DNA from: CAYZXT01 sp964482515
GTDB taxonomy: Bacteria > Elusimicrobiota > Elusimicrobia > FEN-1173
Length of the DNA stretch: 61,523 bases
Reading direction: 5' to 3'
Assembly (NCBI GenBank): GCA_964482515.1
Contig: CAYZXT010000013.1
Coordinates: 1 to 61,523, forward strand
Position 1 is the first letter of the stretch, and every line of letters starts with the position of its first letter. Both the position numbers and the translations under genes were made by a program. The notes beneath the pieces were generated by a model. It was not told the origin of the DNA. It ran no database searches and was given only the letters and a program-made list of their open reading frames with translations. This document shows positions 24,808 to 33,788 of this stretch, one piece after another.

Positions 24808-26148
24808 ATGAAACGCAATCGTCTGAACGTGATCATCGGCGCGCTTCTGATGGGGACGGGCTTGGCGGCGCGGGGCCCGGTTTCGGCGGAAGAAGCCGCT
24901 CCCGTTTCGGTTGAAGACAGGCTGAAGGCCTTGGAGCAAAAGCAGGAAACCTTGGAGAAGCGCGGAGGCGCGGGCATCGTTCCCGTCGCCGGCAAGGACG
25001 GGTTCGCGCTCAAGGCCGCGGACAACACGTTCCAGATCAAGTTCCAAGGCGACCTCCAAGCGGATGGGCGTTTCTATCTGGACGATACGGGGGAAGCGTT
25101 CACGGACACTTTCTTGCTCCGCCGGGTCCGGCCGACCATTGACGCTTCGGTTTATGGATTGGTCACCGCGCGCATTCAGCCGAGCTTCGGCGGCGGATCG
25201 ACGACAATGGACGACGCCTATTTGGAAATCCATCCCTGGTCCCAGTTCCGCGTGCGTGCGGGCCGTTTTAAGGCGCCCGTCGGCATCGAGGTCCTGCAGT
25301 CCAGCGCGAAGCTGCTCTTCATCGAACGGGGACTGCCCTCGGGCCTCGCGCCGAGCTATGACGAAGGCGTCCAAATCCACGGCGACCTTTGGGGCGGCGC
25401 GGTCTATTACGCCGTCGCGGTCCAGAATGGGGCTTTGGACGGTGCGAGCGCGGACGCCGACAACGGCGATCGTAAGGATTTCGGGGCGAGACTTTTCTTC
25501 ACGCCCTTAAAATCGTCCCCGTCTCCCTTATTGAACGAATTGGGTTTCGGTTTCGGCGCCATGACAGGCAAGGACTCGGGGACCGCCAACGCGAGCGCCA
25601 CGCGGCTCCCTTCCTATAAGACCGAAGGGCTGAACACATTTTTCACGTACCGGACGAACGTCATCGCGAGCGGAATCCGCACGCGCTGGTCGCCGCAGTT
25701 GTCCTGGTATCCCGGCCGCGTTGGGCTGTTGGCCGAGTATGTGGTTTCCGCGCAGGACGTGAAGTCGACCTCCACGATGGCGACCGCGGACCTGAAGAAC
25801 CGCGCCTGGCAGGTGGCTGTTTCCTGGGTGCTCACGGGAGAACGGGCTTCCAATAAAGGCGTCAAACCGCGGAACCCCTTCGATCCGAAGCAAAAGACCT
25901 GGGGCGCCTGGGAGATCGCGGGCCGCTACAGCCAGTTCAACGCGGACAAAAACGCGTTCCCGCGGTTCGCCGACATCGCGCGCTCTCCGCGTTCGGCCCG
26001 CGCCTGGACCGGCGCCCTGAACTGGTATATGAATTCCTTCATGAAGGTGGCGTCGAACTACACATGCACCCGGTTCGACGGCGGCGCGGCGTCCGGCGAT
26101 CGCGACACGGAACGGGCGCTCTTCAGCCGTTTCCAGTTCTCGTTTTGA
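24808..26148 (+). CDS. OprP/OprO-like outer-membrane porin
   Basis: 446 aa. Signal peptide followed by a short coiled coil (EDRLKALEQKQETLEK), the usual trimer stalk of phosphate-selective porins, then a beta-barrel with family blocks DGRFYLDD, FLLRRVRPTIDASVYG and WEIAGRYSQF. It ends in SRFQFSF, a standard barrel C-terminus. Family members import phosphate or polyphosphate. Here the gene stands before a sulfate ABC importer, so sulfate or related anions are equally likely. AGGAGG precedes the ATG, and a leader RNA with a terminator lies upstream. Confidence 0.9.
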   Translation: MKRNRLNVIIGALLMGTGLAARGPVSAEEAAPVSVEDRLKALEQKQETLEKRGGAGIVPVAGKDGFALKAADNTFQIKFQGDLQADGRFYLDDTGEAFTDTFLLRRVRPTIDASVYGLVTARIQPSFGGGSTTMDDAYLEIHPWSQFRVRAGRFKAPVGIEVLQSSAKLLFIERGLPSGLAPSYDEGVQIHGDLWGGAVYYAVAVQNGALDGASADADNGDRKDFGARLFFTPLKSSPSPLLNELGFGFGAMTGKDSGTANASATRLPSYKTEGLNTFFTYRTNVIASGIRTRWSPQLSWYPGRVGLLAEYVVSAQDVKSTSTMATADLKNRAWQVAVSWVLTGERASNKGVKPRNPFDPKQKTWGAWEIAGRYSQFNADKNAFPRFADIARSPRSARAWTGALNWYMNSFMKVASNYTCTRFDGGAASGDRDTERALFSRFQFSF

Positions 26149-26242
26149 CCGAGCGCGGGGCGCGAGGAAATGGTTGAAAGCCGCTAGGCTTGAAACCATG
26201 ACCAAATGATCCCGCATAACTAAAAATTTCATGGAGAATCCC

Positions 26243-27256
26243 ATGCTAAAACAATTCAATAAAGTCGTTTTGAGTCTCGCGCTCGCGCTTCAACTTGCTG
26301 TTCCGGCATTTTCTCAGGACATCACGTTGCTCAATGTGTCTTACGATCCCACACGGGAGCTTTATCAGGAATACAACGCCGCCTTCGCGAAATACTGGAA
26401 GGCCAAGACGGGGGACGGCGTCCGCATCGACCAGTCCCACGGCGGTTCCGGCAAGCAGGCCCGCGCTGTGATCGACGGGTTGGACGCTGACGTGGTCACG
26501 CTGGCGCTCGCCTACGACATCGACGCGATCGCCGAACGGGGCGGTTTGCTGCCGAAGGACTGGCAGAAACGACTGCCCGACAACAGCACGCCCTACACCT
26601 CGACCATCGTGTTCCTGGTGCGCAAGGGGAACCCGAAGGACATCAGGGATTGGGACGACCTCGTGAGGCCGGGCGTTTCCGTCATCACGCCCAACCCGAA
26701 GACCTCCGGCGGCGCGCGTTGGAACTACCTCGCGGCCTGGGGCTACGCGCTCAAGAAGAACAACAACGACGAAGCCAAGGCCAAGGAGTTCATCTCCAAG
26801 CTCTTCAAAAACGTTCCCGTCCTGGACTCCGGCGCCCGCGGCGCCACGGTGACCTTCGTGGAGCGCGGCATCGGCGACGTTTTTATTTCCTGGGAGAATG
26901 AGGCGTTCCTGGCGGTGAACGAACTGGGCGCGGGGCGTTTCGAGATCGTTTTCCCATCGGTCAGCATCCTGGCCGAACCGCCGGTGGCGGTGGTGGACAA
27001 GATCGCAAGCCGCCACGGCACCCAGGCGGTGGCCGAGGAGTATTTGAAATATCTCTACTCCGAGGAAGGCCAGGAGATCGCGGCGAAGCATTATTATCGC
27101 CCGCGTCTGGAGTCCGTGGTTTCGAAGTATGCCGCAAAATTTCCCAAAGTGAACCTGTTCACCATCGACGAGGTCTTCGGCGGCTGGCAGAAGGCGCAGC
27201 GGGCCCATTTCGCCGACGGCGGGACCTTCGACAAGATATATCAACCTGGACGCTGA
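26243..27256 (+). CDS. sbp: Sulfate-binding protein of ABC importer
   Basis: 337 aa. The ATG at 26243 has GGAG upstream, which favours it over the ATG at 26231. The signal peptide is followed by the sulfate-binding motifs LLNVSYDPTRELYQEYN, QSHGGSGKQARAV and PNPKTSGGARWNYLAAW, which hold the anion. This is the periplasmic receptor for sulfate or thiosulfate. It is followed by the two permease genes at 39 and then 9 bases. No ATPase gene (cysA) follows, which is unusual. Confidence 0.95.
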   Translation: MLKQFNKVVLSLALALQLAVPAFSQDITLLNVSYDPTRELYQEYNAAFAKYWKAKTGDGVRIDQSHGGSGKQARAVIDGLDADVVTLALAYDIDAIAERGGLLPKDWQKRLPDNSTPYTSTIVFLVRKGNPKDIRDWDDLVRPGVSVITPNPKTSGGARWNYLAAWGYALKKNNNDEAKAKEFISKLFKNVPVLDSGARGATVTFVERGIGDVFISWENEAFLAVNELGAGRFEIVFPSVSILAEPPVAVVDKIASRHGTQAVAEEYLKYLYSEEGQEIAAKHYYRPRLESVVSKYAAKFPKVNLFTIDEVFGGWQKAQRAHFADGGTFDKIYQPGR

Positions 27257-27295
27257 AAAATTTTCCCCGGAGCGTTTTTTGTAAGATAGGAACCC

Positions 27296-28123
27296 ATGAG
27301 AAAGCAAAAGAACATCCTGCCCGGGTTCGGGCTGTCCTTGGGATACACGGTCCTCTACCTGAGTCTGATCGTGATGATCCCGCTTTCCACTATTTTCCTC
27401 AAGACGTTCACCATGACCTGGCCGCAATTCTGGGGCACGATCACCGACCCGCGCGTGCTGGCCGCCTTCCGGCTGAGCTTCCTCGCGTCTTTCGCGGCCG
27501 CGCTCATCAACCTGGTCTTCGGCTTGGTCGTGGCCTGGGTCCTGGTGCGCTACACCTTTCCGGGGAAGCGCCTCATCGACGGGCTGGTGGACCTGCCCTT
27601 CGCCCTCCCCACGGCCGTGGCCGGCATCGCGCTCACCGACGTCTATTCCCCGAACGGCTGGCTGGGCCGGCCGCTGGCGGCCTTCGGGATCAACGCGGCC
27701 TTCACGCCGCTCGGCGTGACCATCGCGCTGACCTTCATCGGCCTCCCCTTCGTGGTGCGGACCCTGCAACCGGTGTTGGAAGACATGGACCGGGACATGG
27801 AAGAAGCGTCCATGACCCTTGGGGCCAGTCGCTGGCAGACCGTTTCGCGCGTGATCTTTCCGCCCATCGGCCCGGCGCTGATCACGGGCTTCGCGCTGTC
27901 CTTCGCCCGCGCCGTCGGGGAATACGGCTCCGTGGTCTTCATCTCGGGGAACATGCCCATGCGCACGGAGATCGCGCCGCTGCTCATCATGACGAAGCTG
28001 GAGCAGTTCGACTACGCGGGCGCCACGGCCATCGCCGTGGTGATGCTGGTGGTTTCATTCGCGCTGCTTCTCACGATTAACGTCATCCAAGGCTGGAGCC
28101 GGAAACGTTATGCGGGAAGTTAG
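27296..28123 (+). CDS. cysT: Sulfate ABC transporter permease CysT
   Basis: 275 aa with about six transmembrane helices. It has the binding-protein-dependent transport motif EEASMTLGASRWQTVSRVIFP, which docks onto the ATPase, and the CysT-typical LPTAVAGIALTDVYS..NGWLG segment. It pairs with CysW downstream and the binding protein upstream. The TTTTTTGT just before the gene is a poor promoter, so it is probably co-transcribed with sbp. Confidence 0.95.
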   Translation: MRKQKNILPGFGLSLGYTVLYLSLIVMIPLSTIFLKTFTMTWPQFWGTITDPRVLAAFRLSFLASFAAALINLVFGLVVAWVLVRYTFPGKRLIDGLVDLPFALPTAVAGIALTDVYSPNGWLGRPLAAFGINAAFTPLGVTIALTFIGLPFVVRTLQPVLEDMDRDMEEASMTLGASRWQTVSRVIFPPIGPALITGFALSFARAVGEYGSVVFISGNMPMRTEIAPLLIMTKLEQFDYAGATAIAVVMLVVSFALLLTINVIQGWSRKRYAGS

Positions 28124-28132
28124 GAGAGGCTG

Positions 28133-29047
28133 ATGGCCGGTTCTGCGGCTTCGCTGCTTCGCCGCTCGGGCGGAATGGTCCCGGCGGACAAGATGACGGA
28201 ACCCGCCTGGGTGCGCTGGATCCTCATCGGCGTTTCCCTGGCGTTCCTCACGCTCTTCCTTTTCATTCCCGTGTTGACCGTCTTCGTGAACGCCTTCTCC
28301 AAAGGCGCCGGCCTCTATCTCGCCGCCGTCCGCGACCCCATGGCCCTCGCCTCCATCCGCCTCACCCTGGTCGCCGCTTTCTCATCGGTGTCGCTCAACA
28401 TGGTCTTCGGCCTGGCCGCGGCCTGGGCCATCGCGCGCTTCGAGTTCCGGGGAAAGAATTTCCTCATCACGCTGATCGACGTGCCTTTCTCCGTTTCGCC
28501 GGTCATCTCCGGAATGATCTTCATCCTCATGTTCGGGGCCCAGGGTTGGTTCGGGTCCTGGCTCATCGACCACAATCTCAAAATAGTCTTCGCCGTTCCC
28601 GGGATCGTGCTGGCGACGGTCTTCGTCACGTTCCCCTTCGTCGCGCGGGAATTGATCCCGCTGATGCAGGCCCAAGGCGTCGAGGAGGAACATGCGGCCT
28701 ACGTGCTGGGCGCCAACGCCTGGCAGATGTTCTGGCGCGTGACGCTCCCGAAGATCAAATGGGGCCTGCTCTACGGCGTGATCCTCTGCAACGCCCGCGC
28801 CATGGGCGAGTTCGGCGCGGTTTCCGTCGTGTCCGGCCACATCCGCGGGCGCACCAACACGATCCCACTCCACGTCGAGATACTCTACAACGAATACAAC
28901 TTCCAGGCCGCCTTCGCCGTGGCGTCGCTGCTGGCGCTGTTGGCCCTCCTCACCCTGGCCGCCAAGGGGTATGTCGAATGGCGCTTCCACGAATCCGAAG
29001 CCGTTCCCGCGGCGGACGACGATATCGCCATCCCGGACCGCGTTTAG
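28133..29047 (+). CDS. cysW: Sulfate ABC transporter permease CysW
   Basis: 304 aa with an extended N-terminus before the first helix; starts at codon 12 or 19 are possible. The permease signature EEEHAAYVLGANAWQMFWRVTLP is present, together with NARAMGEFGAVSVVSGHIRG, which is specific to CysW. It completes the membrane part of the importer. The operon ends here with no cysA; the ATPase must be encoded elsewhere or borrowed from another transporter. Confidence 0.95.
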   Translation: MAGSAASLLRRSGGMVPADKMTEPAWVRWILIGVSLAFLTLFLFIPVLTVFVNAFSKGAGLYLAAVRDPMALASIRLTLVAAFSSVSLNMVFGLAAAWAIARFEFRGKNFLITLIDVPFSVSPVISGMIFILMFGAQGWFGSWLIDHNLKIVFAVPGIVLATVFVTFPFVARELIPLMQAQGVEEEHAAYVLGANAWQMFWRVTLPKIKWGLLYGVILCNARAMGEFGAVSVVSGHIRGRTNTIPLHVEILYNEYNFQAAFAVASLLALLALLTLAAKGYVEWRFHESEAVPAADDDIAIPDRV

Positions 29048-29096
29048 CTTCGAATTTCCGGCTTTTCCCTCGATGTGGTAGAATGGTGTCCACTCC

Positions 29097-32000
29097 ATGA
29101 CCATCCTGATAGTCGACGACAACGAAACGGACCGCAAGGTCCTTCGAAATATCCTCGAGCGCGAGGGCATCCAGACCATTGAGGCTGAAGACGGCGTGGA
29201 AGCCCTCACGATACTGGAGCGCGAACGCGTGGAGGCCGTCATCTGCGACGTGATCATGCCGAACATGGACGGTTTCCAGTTCTGCTACGAGCTGCGCAAA
29301 TCCCTCATCCACCGCCGCCTTCCCGTGGTGATCTACACAAGCCATTTCGCGAACGAGAACATGGGAGAAATCTCCCGCGAGTTCGGCGCCGACCTCTTCC
29401 TGAATAAGCCGGCGTCCGCCGCCCAAATCCTGGAATCTGTCCGGATGGCCCGCGAGGCGCAGTCCCGCCAAACCGTTTACAACCCACTCAAACTCCCGGA
29501 AGTGTATAAGGACAAGAAAACCTACAGCGAGTGGCTCATCCGGAAACTGGAGGAGCAGAACGACGCGCTGGAACGCAGCGAGTCCCGTTACCGGCAGCTG
29601 GTGGAACTGTCACCGGACGGGGTCGTCGTTATTTGTCAGGGTGAAATCGTTTTCATAAACGGAGCGGGGGCCCAGATATTGGGCGCCACCTCAACGCGGG
29701 AGATTGAGGGCCGGCAGGTGATGGATTTCATCCACGCGGACTTCAAGCAGATTATCATTCAACGGACCAATGACTTGCTCCATGGGAAGATTGAACGGAA
29801 CCCTCCCATGGAACAGAAGTTGCTCCGGCTGCACGGCGGGTTCGTGGACGTGGAAACCATGAGTTCGTCTTTCCGGTATTTCGACAAACCCGCCATCCTG
29901 GTGCTCGTCCGCGACATTACTTTCCGGAAGGAAGCCGAGCGGCGCCTGCGCGAAAGCGAGTTCTTCATCAGGGAATCCCAGATGGCGGCGTTCATCGGTT
30001 CGTACAAATACGATTTTCAGAAAGACGTTTGGGAGTCCTCCGAGGTTCTTGACCAGATATTCGGGATTGATCATGGCTATACCCACAACGCGGAGGGGTG
30101 GCTCAACATCGTGCATCCGGAGGACCGGGAAATGATGGGGCGCTATTTCAAGGAAGACGTCCAATTGAAGCGCCGGCCGTTCGAAAAGGAATACCGGATC
30201 ATCCGGAAGTCCGATGGGCAGACCCGATGGGTATTCGGTTTAGGGAAGTTGGACGTGGACGCGCGGGGCGACATCGTTTTCATGGTCGGAACGATCCAGG
30301 ACATCACCGCGCGCAAGCTGGCCGAGTTCCGGTTGCGCGAAAGCGAGCGGATGCTCTCCACTCTGGTCTCCAACCTGCCCGGGATCGTTTACCGCTGCAA
30401 GATCGATCCGGATTGGACGATGGAATACATGAGCGAAGGCACGCTGGCCTTGACCGGATACGCTCCGGATGATTTCCTGTCGCGGCGCGTGACCTACAAC
30501 TCCATCATCCACCCGGAGGACCAGAAGAAAGTGTGGGATGATATCCAGAAGGCGATCGATGAGCGGCGGCCTTTCCAGATTCTGTACAGGATCAAAACCG
30601 CCGACGGCGACGTCCGCTGGTTCTGGGAGCAGGGCCGCGCGGTCCTCGGAGAAGACGGCTCTCCCTTGGCCTTGGAGGGGTTCATCACCGACATCACCGA
30701 CCGCCAGAAGTTCGAAATGGCGCTGCAGCGCAGCGAAACGAATTACCGGATGCTGATGGAACAGGCGGCCGACGCCATCCTGATCGCCGACGCGCGCGGC
30801 CATTACGTCGACGCCAACGCCAGCGCCTGCGAACTGTTCGGCTACACGAAAGACGAGCTTCTGCGCAAACGCCTCGGCGATTTAAGCGATCCATCGGAGC
30901 CGCCGGTCCTGGACATGCTCCTGAAACTTCCGGTCGGAATACCGCACATGGCCGAGCGCAAATTCCGCCGCAAGGACGGGACGCTGCTCATCATCGAGGT
31001 GAGCGGCAAGAAACTGCCGGACGGCCGCATCCAGGGCGTCTATCACGACACCACAGAACGCAAGCGGGCGGAGGAGGAACTGCGGCGCCGGGAAACCGAC
31101 TACCGGATTTTGATGGAACAAGCCCTGGACGCCATCCTGGTCGCGGACGCCCAGGGGAATTACATTGACGCCAACGCCAGCGCCTGCGAGCTTTTCGGTT
31201 TCTCCAGGGAAGAGCTGCTGACCAAACGCATCGGGGACATGCGGGATCCCACGGAACCGTCGGTCTTGTCCTACCTCCTGATCCTGCCGATCGGCCAATC
31301 CTGGGTGAGCGAGCTGAAGTTCCGGCGGAAGGACGGCGCGCAGCTCCTCATCGAAGTGAGCGGAAAGAAACTGCCGGACGGCCGCATCCTGGGCGTCTAC
31401 CACGACATCACGAAACGCAAGCGGGCGGAGGAAGACCTGCGGCGCAGCGAGGCCAAATATCGGATGCTGATGGAGCACGCCGCGGACGCGGTCATCGTGT
31501 CGGATTCGGTCACCCGCCGCTATGTCGATGTAAACGGGCGCGCGTGCGAACTTTTCGGGCGTTCGCGCGAGGAACTGCTGTCCATGAAAGTGGGTGAAAT
31601 GGCCGGATTGGCGCAAGAGACCGCGGAGGCGCAATTTCAAAAGGTCCTCGCCGGGGAAAGGCTATTACAGGAATACAGAATCCATCGTCCGGATGGCACG
31701 TGGGTTGACGTGGAGTTGAACGCCAGCCTGTTGCCGGACGGCCGCGTTTACGGTTTGTTCCGCGATATTACCGCGCGAAAATCGGCGGAAGAGGCGGAGC
31801 GGACCCAACGGGAACTCATCCAAAAGCTTGCCGATTTGTTGCCGGCCATTGTGTACGTGTTTGACCTGATCGAGCGGAAACCTGTCTATACGAACCGGGC
31901 TGCCGCCGGGATCCTGGGTTATAGTCCCGAGGCCCTGCAGTCCATGGGGCCGGGTTTTATCAGACAAGTCATGCACCCGGATGACGCCGCGCTATATCAA

Positions 32001-32198
32001 GAGCGTGTCAAAAAATTCGCGGTCGCAAGCAAAAGCGAGATTATCGATAATGAATACAGATTGAAGCATTCGAACGGGACTTGGATCCATTTCCAATGCC
32101 AGGAAACCATTATTAAACGCGAGGCCGACGGCCGCCCGCGGTTGATCCTGGGCATTGCGCGCAATACAACGAATAATCCCACCGAAAACACGCCATAA
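29097..32198 (+). CDS. Response-regulator/multi-PAS protein without an output domain
   Basis: 1,033 aa. A receiver domain (1-125) has the acidic pocket (VDDNE), the phosphoacceptor region CDVIMPNMDG and the KPAS lysine. A linker helix is followed by seven PAS/PAC units (about 155-1030), several with the canonical PAC endings such as DITARKLAE. Units 4 and 5 are close duplicates (NYRMLMEQAADAIL with DYRILMEQALDAIL; ANASACELFG in both). After the last PAC the protein stops: no histidine kinase, GGDEF, EAL or HTH. It may work as a signal-integrating scaffold or sensor partner for a separate kinase. There is no clear ribosome binding site. Confidence 0.88.
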   Translation: MTILIVDDNETDRKVLRNILEREGIQTIEAEDGVEALTILERERVEAVICDVIMPNMDGFQFCYELRKSLIHRRLPVVIYTSHFANENMGEISREFGADLFLNKPASAAQILESVRMAREAQSRQTVYNPLKLPEVYKDKKTYSEWLIRKLEEQNDALERSESRYRQLVELSPDGVVVICQGEIVFINGAGAQILGATSTREIEGRQVMDFIHADFKQIIIQRTNDLLHGKIERNPPMEQKLLRLHGGFVDVETMSSSFRYFDKPAILVLVRDITFRKEAERRLRESEFFIRESQMAAFIGSYKYDFQKDVWESSEVLDQIFGIDHGYTHNAEGWLNIVHPEDREMMGRYFKEDVQLKRRPFEKEYRIIRKSDGQTRWVFGLGKLDVDARGDIVFMVGTIQDITARKLAEFRLRESERMLSTLVSNLPGIVYRCKIDPDWTMEYMSEGTLALTGYAPDDFLSRRVTYNSIIHPEDQKKVWDDIQKAIDERRPFQILYRIKTADGDVRWFWEQGRAVLGEDGSPLALEGFITDITDRQKFEMALQRSETNYRMLMEQAADAILIADARGHYVDANASACELFGYTKDELLRKRLGDLSDPSEPPVLDMLLKLPVGIPHMAERKFRRKDGTLLIIEVSGKKLPDGRIQGVYHDTTERKRAEEELRRRETDYRILMEQALDAILVADAQGNYIDANASACELFGFSREELLTKRIGDMRDPTEPSVLSYLLILPIGQSWVSELKFRRKDGAQLLIEVSGKKLPDGRILGVYHDITKRKRAEEDLRRSEAKYRMLMEHAADAVIVSDSVTRRYVDVNGRACELFGRSREELLSMKVGEMAGLAQETAEAQFQKVLAGERLLQEYRIHRPDGTWVDVELNASLLPDGRVYGLFRDITARKSAEEAERTQRELIQKLADLLPAIVYVFDLIERKPVYTNRAAAGILGYSPEALQSMGPGFIRQVMHPDDAALYQERVKKFAVASKSEIIDNEYRLKHSNGTWIHFQCQETIIKREADGRPRLILGIARNTTNNPTENTP

Positions 32199-32352
32199 AT
32201 CGGCCGTCTTTTCAATATCCCGATCCTCCGTGCTCCCTCGCCGTTTACGCCGGGGTTACATCAAATTTACAATACCGTAATGAATCGTTAACTGCCCAGG
32301 GGCTATTCTAACTCCATAGGAATGTTCATGATAAGCGTGTTTGGAGGGGAGC

Positions 32353-32793
32353 ATGAAAGAAAAAATCCTGATTGTCGATGACGATTCTCAGATCCTGAAG
32401 TTGATGGCTTTTTTTCTGGGGGGCGGCGGATATGAGGTGCTGGTCGCGTCGGACGGCCTGGAGGCCATGGAAAAATTGACCCGGGAGAAGCCCGACCTCG
32501 TCCTCCTGGACATCATGCTTCCGGAAATTCCCGGGTTCTCCATATGCCAAAGCATCCGCTCCGACCCCGCGCTGAAAAACACGAAAGTCATCATGCTGAG
32601 CGCGAAGCTCTTCCCGCAGGACCACTCCTTGGCGCGTATGGCGGGGGCGGACGGTTTCGTGACGAAGCCCTTCGACATCGCCGAAGTGCTGGACATCGTG
32701 GACCACGCCCTCCATCCGCGCCAGGGCGAAAAATCGGAGTTCCTGATCGGCGGTTGCTGGGGAAAGCCGTTCCATAAAACGGCTTTCGCTTGA
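32353..32793 (+). CDS. Single-domain response regulator
   Basis: 146 aa from the ATG at 32353, behind a GGAGGGGA site. A receiver domain (about 1-122) has VDDD, LLDIMLP with the phosphoacceptor aspartate, the switch Ser in LSAKL, and the lysine in TKPFD. A short tail of about 20 residues contains no DNA-binding domain. CheY/Spo0F-like adaptor acting through protein contacts. It lies 154 bases after the multi-PAS protein, a likely signalling partner, but a separate promoter is possible. Confidence 0.93.
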   Translation: MKEKILIVDDDSQILKLMAFFLGGGGYEVLVASDGLEAMEKLTREKPDLVLLDIMLPEIPGFSICQSIRSDPALKNTKVIMLSAKLFPQDHSLARMAGADGFVTKPFDIAEVLDIVDHALHPRQGEKSEFLIGGCWGKPFHKTAFA

Positions 32794-32870
32794 CCGTTCT
32801 CCGCGTCTTCGGATGACTCCATCCGCGGCCTATTGCCCGCGTTTTCCTCTTAAGATATAGTGACCCCTCT

Positions 32871-33359
32871 ATGCTACTCGCCACTCTTTGCTACATAAAA
32901 CGCGGCGGCAAAACCCTCATGATGCACCGCGTCAAGAAAAAGGACGACATCCACGAAGGCAAGTGGAACGGCCTCGGGGGGAAATTCATTCCCGGCGAAA
33001 CTCCGGAGGAATGCGTGGTCCGTGAGATCCGCGAGGAAAGCGGCCTGACCCTCCTCAATCCCCGGTTGAAGGGGATCCTGACGTTTCCGGACTTCGACGG
33101 GGCGGACGATTGGTATGTGTACGTTTACGTGGCGCGGGATTTCACGGGAGAGTTGGTCGAATCGGACGAAGGCCATCTCCATTGGATCGATGACGCCGAG
33201 GTCCCGACCCTTCCACTCTGGGAAGGAGACCGCCTCTTCCTTCCGTGGCTGGAGCAAGACCGGTTTTTCTCGGGGAAATTTTGTTACAAGAACGGGGTTT
33301 TGACGGACCATTCGGTGGTGTTTTACGACCGGGTCCGGAATGACGAGCAAGTGGTTTAA
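32871..33359 (+). CDS. Nudix hydrolase (8-oxo-dGTP diphosphatase type)
   Basis: 162 aa with a complete Nudix box, G-x5-E-x7-REIREESGL, starting at GGKFIPGETPEE. MutT/MTH1-like members remove oxidised dNTPs; the LATLCYIKRGGKTLMMHRVKK start is shared with that group. The start is ATG 32871 with a TAAGATATAGTGA stretch upstream that may hold a promoter. Stand-alone gene before the SAM riboswitch. Confidence 0.92.
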   Translation: MLLATLCYIKRGGKTLMMHRVKKKDDIHEGKWNGLGGKFIPGETPEECVVREIREESGLTLLNPRLKGILTFPDFDGADDWYVYVYVARDFTGELVESDEGHLHWIDDAEVPTLPLWEGDRLFLPWLEQDRFFSGKFCYKNGVLTDHSVVFYDRVRNDEQVV

Positions 33360-33406
33360 GGTCGCGAGACCTGAAACCATTTTTCGCCGGGTTCTCCGTC
33401 GACCGC

Positions 33407-33662
33407 TTGACAGCGGCATTCTATCTTTACTATAATCGTCGTAGTTCTTTTTAAGCCGTTTTTCATCAACATCTCTTATCCAGAGTGGAGGAGGGCTCGA
33501 GCCCGATGATCCCACGGCAACCGTCCCGCATTTTTGGGATAGGTGCTAATGCTCGCTCTAGACCAGGCCAAACCGAATTTGCTTCCCGCTGCCTGCCGGA
33601 GGACGATAAGAGGAGTGCTAGACCTCGTTCCCCGTGGATCTAAACTCCTCGGGGTTTTTTAT
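33407..33662 (+). promoter_or_regulatory. Promoter, SAM-I riboswitch (S box) and terminator
   Basis: TTGACA (33407-33412), 18 bp, TATAAT (33431-33436). The aptamer runs from CTCTTATC (33473-33480) to its perfect P1 partner GATAAGAG (33605-33612). The conserved core is visible: CAGAGTGGAGGAGGG, then CGATGATCCCACGGCAACC and GGTGCTAAT. A terminator (CCCCG/CGGGG plus T6) and a GAGGAGT/ACTCCTC pairing end it, as expected for switch-off by S-adenosylmethionine. It controls the threonine-synthase-like, ThiS-like and NIL genes. Clear match to the SAM-I class. Confidence 0.95.
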
Positions 33663-33669
33663 TTATATA

Positions 33670-33766
33670 GCGTCATCCCGGCATGTTGTTGGCCGGGATC
33701 CATACAGTATTTTGGATTTAAAGAATGAGTCATGGATTCCGGCCAGATGCACGCCGGAATGACGGA
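33670..33766. repeat. REP-like inverted element, copy 3
   Basis: Arms CGTCATCCCGGC..TTGGCCGGGATCCAT (left) and ATGGATTCCGGCC..CGCCGGAATGAC (right) face each other over about 35 bases. It sits between the SAM riboswitch terminator and the thrC-like start, so transcripts of this operon contain it. Confidence 0.8.
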
Positions 33767-33788
33767 TAAGATCGTAAGGAGTTCCAAA

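Noticed and set aside
29097..32198. Hybrid histidine kinase or diguanylate cyclase
   Set aside because: No H-box, ATPase (N/G boxes), GGDEF or EAL motif anywhere in the 1,033 residues.
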